From positions 1 to 5,642 of the forward strand of contig JAKSDN010001388.1 in the NCBI GenBank assembly GCA_022360075.1: 5,642 nt of DNA. Reading direction: 5' to 3'. Origin of the DNA: Kiloniellales bacterium (GTDB lineage Bacteria > Pseudomonadota > Alphaproteobacteria > Kiloniellales > JAKSDN01). Shown piece after piece: positions 1 to 5,003 of this stretch. How positions within the stretch are numbered: position 1 is the stretch's first letter; each line of letters starts with the position of its first letter. The notes beneath the pieces are model-generated. The model saw only the letters and a list, made by a program, of their open reading frames with translations. It was not told the DNA's origin and made no database searches. Made by a program: the position numbers and the translations under genes.

Positions 1-527
1 CGGCCGTTGAACTCGATCCGGTAGCCGGTCGCCCCGTTGGGGTGATTGAGCGGCCCCGTGCGCAGGCGCACGCCCGGCCGCGGCTCCAGGACCTCGCCGG
101 CGGCAAAATCGTGATAGCTGACGTTGGCCGCGAAGATCCGCGGCGGCACCGGGAACAGCGGGGCGGCCATGAAGCGGCAGAGTACGTCGTGCACGCTGCT
201 GTCGGGCACCAGGTGACCGGCCCAAATGCGCACGCGATTGCGCCGGTCGAACATCGGCACGAAGAACGGCAGACCGACGATATGGTCGTGGTGCGTGTGG
301 GTGAGGAAGAGATCGACCTCGAGGCCGGCGTCGGGCGTGCCGTTGGCCTTCAGATGTGCGCCGAGCGGACGCAGCCCGGTGCCGGCATCGAACGCGAAGA
401 GATGCTCGCCGCAGCGGATTTCAAGACATGATGTATTGCCGCCATAACGTTCGTAGTTATGACCTGGACACGCAATAGAACCGCGTACGCCCCAAAACTT
501 GACGAAGAACTCGGAATTCTCGGTCAA
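1..527 (-). CDS. MBL-fold metallo-hydrolase (C-terminus beyond the window edge)
   Basis: This is a metallo-beta-lactamase-fold hydrolase of the PhnP / RNase Z-like type (COG1235-like), expected to be a cytoplasmic metal-dependent phosphodiesterase or related hydrolase. The substrate cannot be told. I translated 175 codons from the reverse strand. The N-terminus shows FWGVRGSIACPG (residues 11-22) and YERYGGNTSCLEIR (25-38), then FDAGTGLRPLG (46-56), all typical of this family. The metal-binding HxHxDH motif is HTHHDH at 77-82 (H77, H79, D81, H82), followed by GLPFF. A further likely metal ligand is H162 in the NHPNGATGYRIE stretch. The later Asp and His ligands would lie left of the window. 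No ATG precedes the conserved start: an in-frame TAA lies just upstream at 537-539. TTG at 525-527 is the best start, giving MTENSEFFVKFWGVRGS; its Shine-Dalgarno is weak (GGTAGAG). The gene diverges from the MFS gene. The family call is firm; the function is open. Confidence 0.9.
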   Translation of the reverse strand, partial: MTENSEFFVKFWGVRGSIACPGHNYERYGGNTSCLEIRCGEHLFAFDAGTGLRPLGAHLKANGTPDAGLEVDLFLTHTHHDHIVGLPFFVPMFDRRNRVRIWAGHLVPDSSVHDVLCRFMAAPLFPVPPRIFAANVSYHDFAAGEVLEPRPGVRLRTGPLNHPNGATGYRIEFNG

Positions 528-655
528 TTCTCTACCATTCCACCGTTATTTGCGTCTCGACGTTACATCAAGGCGCATGATTGTCACAAGCATCGCTCCC
601 CCGGCGCTTTCGGCACACCCGGTCCGACAATAGAAAGGCTCGCCGCCGGGCGGGA

Positions 656-684
656 TTGACAGTGCGAGACGGGCATGGGAGCCA
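656..684 (+). promoter_or_regulatory. possible sigma-70-type promoter for the MFS gene
   Basis: A perfect -35 hexamer TTGACA lies at 656-661. At 17 bp spacing the -10 position (679-684, GAGCCA) is poor, so only half of the promoter is convincing. The 187 bp between the divergent hydrolase and MFS starts (528-714) is somewhat less GC-rich in its left part and must carry the promoters of both genes. I saw no convincing promoter for the hydrolase on the reverse strand. Confidence 0.25.
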
Positions 685-705
685 AAGCCTTCCGCCACGT
701 CTCCC

Positions 706-710
706 AAGGA
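706..710 (+). promoter_or_regulatory. ribosome binding site of the MFS gene
   Basis: AAGGA stands four bases before the ATG at 715. It supports this start over the ATG at 675, which is in a different frame. Confidence 0.55.
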
Positions 711-714
711 CGCC

Positions 715-1932
715 ATGTCCGAGCGCGCGACCAACTGGACCGGCGTCGTCTTCGGCCTCTCGCTTTCGACCTTCGCCGCCTTTCAACAGTTCAAGCTGCC
801 GCCGGCGCTGCCGCTGCTGCTCGATCAGTACCACTACGACCGGACCCTCGCGGGCGGTTTCATGTCGGTCTACGCGGTCCTGGGCCTGCTGCTCTCGCTC
901 TGGGTCGGCCGGAAGCTGGCGCGCGACGGCTTGATCCGCCTGCTGTTGCCCGCCTTGGCCCTGATGGCGCTCGGCAACCTGATCGCCATGCTCTGGCCGG
1001 AGACCGGCCTCGTCATGCTGGCCGCCCGCGCCTTCGAGGGCGCGGCCTTCGCGGTCCTGGCGATCGCCGGCCCGGCCCTCGCCAGCCGCGAGGCCAGCGC
1101 CCGGCACCTGCCCTGGGTGATCGGCCTCATGGCCGCCTGGATTCCGACGGGCCAGATCGTCGCGACCCTGGTGGCGCCCCTCGCCTTCGAGCTGATCGGT
1201 TGGCGCGCGCTCTGGCTGCTCGGCCTCGCCCTGTGCTTGGCGCTCGGCCTTTGGGCGTTCGTCCTGTGGCGCGGCGCCCGGGTCGATCTGGGCCCGCGCG
1301 AGCGTGCCGGTAGCGGCGGCGCGACCGCGCTGGCGGCCGGCGAGCGGAGGCTGCTGTGGCTGGCCGGCGCGACCTTCATGCTCTGGTCGGCCCAGTACTT
1401 CGCGGCCATGACCTGGTTGCCGCAATACCTGGTCGAGGCCCATGGACTCGATCTGTCTTTGGCCTTGTTCGGCTACCTGCTGCCGGTCGGCTTCGTGCTG
1501 ATCTTCAATGTCGCCACCGGCGCCCTGCTGTCGACGGGCGTGCCGCTGCGGCTCTTGCTCCTGACGGCGCTGTCCAGCCAAGTCGCCGTTTGGGCCCTGC
1601 AGCCCTTGGCCCAGGGCGGCCTGGCCGGCGAGCTCTGGTTCGGCTTGGGCCTTCTCGTGCTCTACGGCGCCGGGGCGGGGGTCACGCCCGCCTGTCTCTT
1701 CGCGCTGCCAAACGCCATTCTGGGGCATGGCAGGGATACCTCCACGGCCTTCGGAATCGTCATGACCGGACGCAACTTGGGCGTCCTGGCCGGTCCGATC
1801 GTGCTCGCGGAAGCTTATCGTTGGAGCGGCAGCTGGTTGATCGCTGCGCCGGTCTTCGGGGGGGCGACCGCGTTCGCCCTGCTCTTAGCGCTGGCTGTCG
1901 GCCTGAGCCTCGGTCACGGCACCAAGCGATAG
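715..1932 (+). CDS. MFS transporter, 12 predicted membrane helices
   Basis: This is a 405-residue inner-membrane secondary transporter of the major facilitator superfamily, a usual length for a 12-helix member. Hydrophobic segments fall roughly at residues 10-30, 46-65, 74-94, 98-122, 132-157, 162-185, 214-234, 247-270, 277-297, 304-332, 342-364 and 372-399. A polar linker with several Arg and Gly residues (186-212) separates the two six-helix halves. The loop between helices 2 and 3 carries GRKLARDG (65-72), a degenerate form of the MFS loop motif. RNLGVLAGP (353-361) in helix 11 is typical of the superfamily. The substrate cannot be read from the sequence; cyanate/nitrate/drug-type subgroups such as CynX-like are possible. 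The ATG is supported by AAGGA at 706-710, four bases upstream. The last 19 bp overlap the end of the convergent response-regulator gene. No partner gene beside it suggests a substrate. Confidence 0.9.
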   Translation: MSERATNWTGVVFGLSLSTFAAFQQFKLPPALPLLLDQYHYDRTLAGGFMSVYAVLGLLLSLWVGRKLARDGLIRLLLPALALMALGNLIAMLWPETGLVMLAARAFEGAAFAVLAIAGPALASREASARHLPWVIGLMAAWIPTGQIVATLVAPLAFELIGWRALWLLGLALCLALGLWAFVLWRGARVDLGPRERAGSGGATALAAGERRLLWLAGATFMLWSAQYFAAMTWLPQYLVEAHGLDLSLALFGYLLPVGFVLIFNVATGALLSTGVPLRLLLLTALSSQVAVWALQPLAQGGLAGELWFGLGLLVLYGAGAGVTPACLFALPNAILGHGRDTSTAFGIVMTGRNLGVLAGPIVLAEAYRWSGSWLIAAPVFGGATAFALLLALAVGLSLGHGTKR

Positions 1933-2609
1933 CCGCCAGGCTCGGTCACCAGGATCTCGGCATTCGAGGGATCGGCCTCGATCTTCTGGCGCAGCCGGTA
2001 GACGTGGGTCTCCAACGTATGGGTGGTGACGCCCGCGTTGTAGCCCCAGACCTCACCGAGCAGCGTGTCGCGGCCGACGATCGTGCTGCCGCTGCGATAG
2101 AGATACTTGAGGATGGCGGTTTCCTTCTCGGTCAGGCGCACTTTCTTCTTGTTCTCGCCATGCACCAGCATCTTAGCGCTGGGCCGGAAGGTGTAGGGAC
2201 CGATGGTGAAGACCGCGTCCTCGCTCTGCTCGTGCTGGCGGAGCTGGGCGCGCAGGCGCGCCAGCAACACGGCCAGCTTGAACGGCTTGGTCACGTAGTC
2301 GTTCGCCCCGGCGTCGAGCCCCAGGATGGTATCGGCATCGGACTCGGCCGCGGTCAGCATGATGATCGGCGACTTGACGCCGTTGCGCCGCATCAGGCGG
2401 CAGACCTCGCGTCCGTCCATGTCCGGCAGGCCGACATCGAGCAGGATCGCATCGAAATACTCGCTCTTGGCCATCTCGAGGGCGCGGCCGCCGGTCTCGG
2501 CCTCGACCGTGGAGAACTCCTCGTGCAGGCGCAGCTGCTCCGACAACGACTGGCGCAGGGCCTCGTCGTCGTCGACCATCAGGATCTTCTTGCCCGCCGT
2601 GGCGTTCAT
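1914..2609 (-). CDS. OmpR/PhoB-family response regulator (CenR-like)
   Basis: This is a 231-residue two-component response regulator: phosphorylation of the receiver would tune DNA binding by the C-terminal winged helix. The receiver domain (about 7-122) has the acidic cluster D13-D15, phospho-acceptor D58 in LLDVGLPDMDG, T86 in MLTAAES and K108 in VTKPF, so every switch residue is present. The OmpR-type DNA-binding domain (about 133-231) shows LTEKETAILKYLYR (159-172), EVWGYNAGVTTHTLETHVYR (186-205) and the wing end TEPGGYRLVP. From memory, the linker RQHEQSEDAVF and WGYNAGVTTHTLETH resemble the alphaproteobacterial CenR group, a cell-envelope regulator in Caulobacter; I did not verify this by alignment, so no symbol is given. 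No histidine kinase is in the window. An in-frame TGA lies just upstream and this is the only ATG before the receiver; its Shine-Dalgarno is weak. The gene sits 82 bp downstream of the alpha/beta hydrolase on the same strand and may be cotranscribed or use the candidate promoter at 2648-2676. Confidence 0.95.
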   Translation of the reverse strand: MNATAGKKILMVDDDEALRQSLSEQLRLHEEFSTVEAETGGRALEMAKSEYFDAILLDVGLPDMDGREVCRLMRRNGVKSPIIMLTAAESDADTILGLDAGANDYVTKPFKLAVLLARLRAQLRQHEQSEDAVFTIGPYTFRPSAKMLVHGENKKKVRLTEKETAILKYLYRSGSTIVGRDTLLGEVWGYNAGVTTHTLETHVYRLRQKIEADPSNAEILVTEPGGYRLVP

Positions 2610-2647
2610 CTTCGAGAGTCCAAGCTCCGATCAGGGACAATCACGAT

Positions 2648-2676
2648 CAGATAACATCGGCCCGAGCCGGGTTCAA
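2648..2676 (-). promoter_or_regulatory. candidate sigma-70-type promoter for the response regulator
   Basis: On the reverse strand, TTGAAC (2676-2671) and TATCTG (2653-2648) are separated by 17 bp. Initiation would fall near 2641, giving a leader of about 32 bases. The site lies in the 82-bp gap after the alpha/beta hydrolase, so the regulator could be transcribed independently. The -35 matches four of six consensus bases and the -10 three of six. Confidence 0.4.
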
Positions 2677-2691
2677 GGAAGGCACGGAACG

Positions 2692-3579
2692 TCAACCTCC
2701 GGTCGGCTCCGGGCCGAGGATCCGGTCCCGCACCGCAACAAAGAGCGGATGATCCGGCTCGCCGAGCGCATCGACCGCGGTGAAATGGGTGCGACCCGGC
2801 AGCGGCACGGTCTGCACCGAGAGCCCCGCCGCGCGCCAGGCCGCCACGAATTCCTCCTGCTGCGTCAAGAACTCAGCGGTCTCCTCGGACCCGACCGCGC
2901 AGAGCAAGGCACCCGCCTGGCGTGGCAGATGATGGATCGGCGAGTAGGCCGCGACCGTCTCGGGGTCGAGCGCGACCACCGCCTGGTGATAGCTCAAGCG
3001 AATCGGCTCCAGATCGTAGATCCCCGACAGCGCGCAACCGCTCTTCACAACATCTTGAGGCAGATCGTGGTCTCGGGCCCAATCGGTGGTCATCAAGGCG
3101 GCGGTCAGGTGCCCGCCGGCCGAATGCCCGGAGACATGGAGCCGATCGCGGTCGAGCCCCTGCCGGTCCGCCTCCCGGTAGAGCCAGGCCAGCGCCGCGC
3201 GCACCTGGCGGACCATCTCGGCCAGCGTGGCACCAGGCGCGAGATCGTAGTTGAGCGAGGCATAGGCGATGCCGGCCTCGACGAACGCGGGGGCGAGATA
3301 GCTGAAGTCGCCCTTGTCGAGCGCCTGCCAGTAACCGCCGTGGATGAAGGCCATGAGCGGCGCCGGCCTGCCGTCGCCTTGAGCGGCAAAGAGATCGAGG
3401 GTCTGGCCCGGGGTATCGCCGTACCTGAGATCCAGGCGGGCACTGAGGCTGCCGCGCGCCGCCGCGCTGTCTTCGGCCCAGCGATCGAAATGGGACTGGA
3501 AATCCGGCCAGCGGGCGCGCAGATTGAGTTGCGCGTCCAGGTCAGCTTGATCGTACGTACGATAGATCAGGTCCGTCAT
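2692..3579 (-). CDS. alpha/beta hydrolase, kynurenine-formamidase-like
   Basis: This is a 295-residue cytoplasmic serine hydrolase of the alpha/beta fold, in the esterase / N-formylkynurenine formamidase-like group. There is no signal peptide. The oxyanion-hole motif is HGGYW (80-84), a form characteristic of formamidase-like members. The nucleophile elbow is GHSAG (151-155) with S153 as catalytic Ser. H265 in GRTHF is the likely catalytic His. The acid is probably one of the Glu residues in GSEETAEF (230-237). The N-terminus MTDLIYRTYDQADLDAQ and the length match the group. The group acts on arylformamides or small esters; nothing nearby from tryptophan degradation supports a kynurenine role, so the substrate is unassigned. 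The ATG at 3579 has GGAAG directly abutting it, closer than ideal, but the family-like N-terminus starts here. It is divergent from ribA and lies upstream of the response regulator on the same strand. Confidence 0.92.
   Translation of the reverse strand: MTDLIYRTYDQADLDAQLNLRARWPDFQSHFDRWAEDSAAARGSLSARLDLRYGDTPGQTLDLFAAQGDGRPAPLMAFIHGGYWQALDKGDFSYLAPAFVEAGIAYASLNYDLAPGATLAEMVRQVRAALAWLYREADRQGLDRDRLHVSGHSAGGHLTAALMTTDWARDHDLPQDVVKSGCALSGIYDLEPIRLSYHQAVVALDPETVAAYSPIHHLPRQAGALLCAVGSEETAEFLTQQEEFVAAWRAAGLSVQTVPLPGRTHFTAVDALGEPDHPLFVAVRDRILGPEPTGG
3550..3563. repeat. 14-bp perfect palindrome inside the hydrolase start
   Basis: ATCGTACGTACGAT reads identically on both strands. It is flanked by TGATC (3548-3552, overlapping the left arm) and GATCA (3565-3569), giving an imperfect longer dyad. 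It covers codons 6-10 of the hydrolase, about 20 bp inside the gene. It could be an operator for the divergent 3580-3735 region or simply coding chance. Confidence 0.35.
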
Positions 3580-3681
3580 CTTCCGAGAGGCGGTTTGAGG
3601 GCGGATCGAGGCGGCGATGTCGAGGAACTACGGCGCTTCCCAAGTCCGTCGCCGGGTCCGCCGCGGTCCGGCCCGACAAGG

Positions 3682-3710
3682 CTGACATGGGCCGGGGCCA
3701 TCCGTAAAGT
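3682..3710 (+). promoter_or_regulatory. candidate sigma-70-type promoter for ribA
   Basis: CTGACA (3682-3687, five of six consensus bases) and TAAAGT (3705-3710, four of six) are 17 bp apart. Initiation near 3717 would give a leader of about 19 bases before the ribA ATG. That leader is far too short for an FMN riboswitch. The ribosome binding site is weak (GGTAG at 3726-3730). Confidence 0.5.
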
Positions 3711-3735
3711 GGCCTGATCGAGAACGGTAGCTTCC

Positions 3736-4890
3736 ATGCGCGACGGACTGGCTGAGCGAGAGATTTTGGATGCAGTGACCCTGCGCGCCGTCGACCGCGC
3801 GACGGCGGAGCTGCGGCGCGGCGGCATCGTCGTGCTCCAGGGCCCCGACGGTGCCTGCGCCCTGGTCCAGGCCGCCGAGGCCGCGCGCGACGAGACACTG
3901 GCCCGCCTGCAAAGCCTGACCGGGCAGCGGCCGTTCCTGCTGTTGACGCGTCAGCGGATCGAAAGCCTGGGCCTGCCGAAAGGCTCGCCGCTGCGCGCGC
4001 CGGGCGACGTGGTGGCCTTGCGCTGCGAAGGCTTGACCGCAGCGGTGATCGGCGGCCTTGCGGATCCGACCGAGCGGCAGGGCGTGACCGCCCCGAGGCC
4101 AGCCGTGACGTCGGACTCCTTCGCCGCGAGCCCCGCCGTGCTAGGCCCCGCGGCGGTGCATCTGGCGAAGATGGCGCGGCTGCTGCCCGCCGTTCTGCTG
4201 GCGCCTTTCGAAAGCCGGCCCGACCTGTCGGCCTTGAGCGCAGCGGAAGACCTCTTGCTCGTGACCAGTCAGGACGTGGTCGACTACCGTTTCGCCGCCG
4301 CCCGCTCCTTGGAGATCGTCGCCGAAGCCCGGGTGCCGCTGGCGAATGCAGAGGACACGCGGATCATCGCCTTTCGGCCAAGCGACGGCGGGGTCGAGCA
4401 TTTGGCGATCCTGATCGGGCGGCCGGACCCGGCGCGGCCGGTCCTGACTCGCCTGCACTCGGAGTGCTTCACGGGCGACCTTCTGGGCAGCCTGCGCTGC
4501 GATTGCGGCGATCAGTTGCGCGGCGCCATCACCGAGATCGCCAAGACCGGGGCCGGGGTGTTGCTCTACCTCGCCCAGGAGGGCCGCGGGATCGGCCTTG
4601 TGAACAAGCTGCGCGCCTACGCGCTTCAGGACCGCGGGGCCGATACCTTCGAGGCCAACGAGCAGCTCGGCTTCGACGCCGACGAGCGGGTCTACCTGCC
4701 GGCCGCCGAGATGCTGCGCAAGCTCGGTTATCAACGAGTCCTGCTCATGACCAACAACCCCGACAAGGTCGCCGGTCTCGCGCGCTGCGGCATCGAGGTT
4801 TCCGAGCGGGTCCGGCACAGCTTTCCGTCGAACGGCCACAACGAGTTCTACCTGGCCACGAAGGTGAGCCGCGGCGGTCACCTGTTCTGA
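3736..4890 (+). CDS. ribA: GTP cyclohydrolase II with a degenerate RibB-like N-terminal domain
   Basis: This enzyme opens GTP to 2,5-diamino-6-ribosylamino-4(3H)-pyrimidinone 5'-phosphate, formate and pyrophosphate, the first committed step of riboflavin synthesis in the cytoplasm. The catalytic half (about 205-384) is complete. Zinc cysteines are C244, C255 and C257 (HSECFTGDLLGSLRCDCG). The GTP-binding segment is QEGRGIGL (281-288). Y295, D316 and R318 match E. coli RibA Y105, D126 and R128 without gaps. The chain ends in GHLF, like E. coli GHLL. At 384 residues it is nearly twice E. coli RibA, and the extra half follows RibB in order: VDRATAELRRGGIVVL (19-34), AVHLAKMARLLPAVLL (140-155), LVTSQDVVDYR (175-185). 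The RibB acidic DDEDREN motif is replaced by QGPDGA, and the GHTEA motif is missing. The front half is therefore probably not a DHBP synthase, so a separate ribB should exist elsewhere. It is divergent from the hydrolase. Confidence 0.95.
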   Translation: MRDGLAEREILDAVTLRAVDRATAELRRGGIVVLQGPDGACALVQAAEAARDETLARLQSLTGQRPFLLLTRQRIESLGLPKGSPLRAPGDVVALRCEGLTAAVIGGLADPTERQGVTAPRPAVTSDSFAASPAVLGPAAVHLAKMARLLPAVLLAPFESRPDLSALSAAEDLLLVTSQDVVDYRFAAARSLEIVAEARVPLANAEDTRIIAFRPSDGGVEHLAILIGRPDPARPVLTRLHSECFTGDLLGSLRCDCGDQLRGAITEIAKTGAGVLLYLAQEGRGIGLVNKLRAYALQDRGADTFEANEQLGFDADERVYLPAAEMLRKLGYQRVLLMTNNPDKVAGLARCGIEVSERVRHSFPSNGHNEFYLATKVSRGGHLF

Positions 4891-4897
4891 GCCGAAG

Positions 4898-4916
4898 CCC
4901 GGCATTTCCTGCCGGG
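4898..4916 (+). terminator. hairpin after ribA, possible terminator
   Basis: CCCGGCA (4898-4904) pairs perfectly with TGCCGGG (4910-4916) around the loop TTTCC, starting eight bases after the ribA stop. The stem is strong, but no T-run follows, so it is not a canonical intrinsic terminator. A weak second hairpin follows at 4932-4946 (AAGAG/CTCTT, 5-base loop) and runs into TATTTCAATT, the nearest T-rich stretch. The two together may end ribA transcription before the next gene's own promoter. Confidence 0.4.
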
Positions 4917-4948
4917 GTGAAACGGCTGGGTAAGAGGAAGTCTCTTTA

Positions 4949-4961
4949 TTTCAATTAGTTA
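4949..4961 (+). promoter_or_regulatory. possible IHF-binding motif
   Basis: TTTCAATTAGTTA matches the IHF consensus WATCAANNNNTTR at eight of nine specified bases (T for A at position 2). It lies in the only clearly AT-rich tract of the area, directly before the sigma-54 element. IHF often bends DNA between activator and sigma-54 holoenzyme, but this site would sit very near the -24 element, and short motifs in AT-rich DNA match easily. Confidence 0.25.
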
Positions 4962-4965
4962 GATG

Positions 4966-4981
4966 TGGCCCGCCGTTTGCA
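4966..4981 (+). promoter_or_regulatory. sigma-54 (RpoN) -24/-12 promoter
   Basis: TGGCCCGCCGTTTGCA matches TGGCACGNNNNTTGCA at 11 of 12 specified bases. The invariant GG (4967-4968) and GC (4979-4980) have the required 10 bp between them. Initiation would be near 4992, just before GGAG at 4994-4997 and the ATG at 5004, a leader of only about 12 bases. Such promoters need an enhancer-binding ATPase activator; no such gene is in the window. Confidence 0.6.
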
Positions 4982-4993
4982 AGCGATCACGGC

Positions 4994-4997
4994 GGAG
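4994..4997 (+). promoter_or_regulatory. ribosome binding site of the gene at 5004
   Basis: GGAG lies six bases before the ATG at 5004. It fixes the start of an otherwise unrecognised gene. Confidence 0.6.
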
Positions 4998-5003
4998 CCC
5001 TTG

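Noticed and set aside
568..1728. Long open frame on the minus strand (386 codons) opposite the MFS gene
   Set aside because: Its product is a Gln/Arg/Gly/Glu-rich run without domain character, as expected for the complement of a GC-rich membrane-protein gene. The plus-strand frame has twelve clear hydrophobic segments and a ribosome binding site.
1356..2654. Long plus-strand open frame crossing from the MFS gene over the response regulator
   Set aside because: It overlaps two strongly supported genes and encodes no recognisable domain; it is a by-product of high GC content.
2655..2672. GC-rich dyad CCCG-GCT-CGGG as a terminator after the alpha/beta hydrolase
   Set aside because: The stem is only four base pairs and no T-run follows; it lies in the spacer of a promoter candidate.
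2326..3717. Long plus-strand open frame (463 codons) opposite the response regulator and hydrolase
   Set aside because: It is antisense to two genes with intact catalytic and signalling motifs, and its composition is low-complexity.
3580..3735. FMN riboswitch before ribA
   Set aside because: The conserved RFN-element sequences are not present, and the candidate promoter leaves only about 19 bases of leader.
4141..4905. Minus-strand open frame (254 codons) opposite ribA
   Set aside because: The opposite strand holds a complete GTP cyclohydrolase II with all zinc and catalytic residues; the antisense product has no family features.
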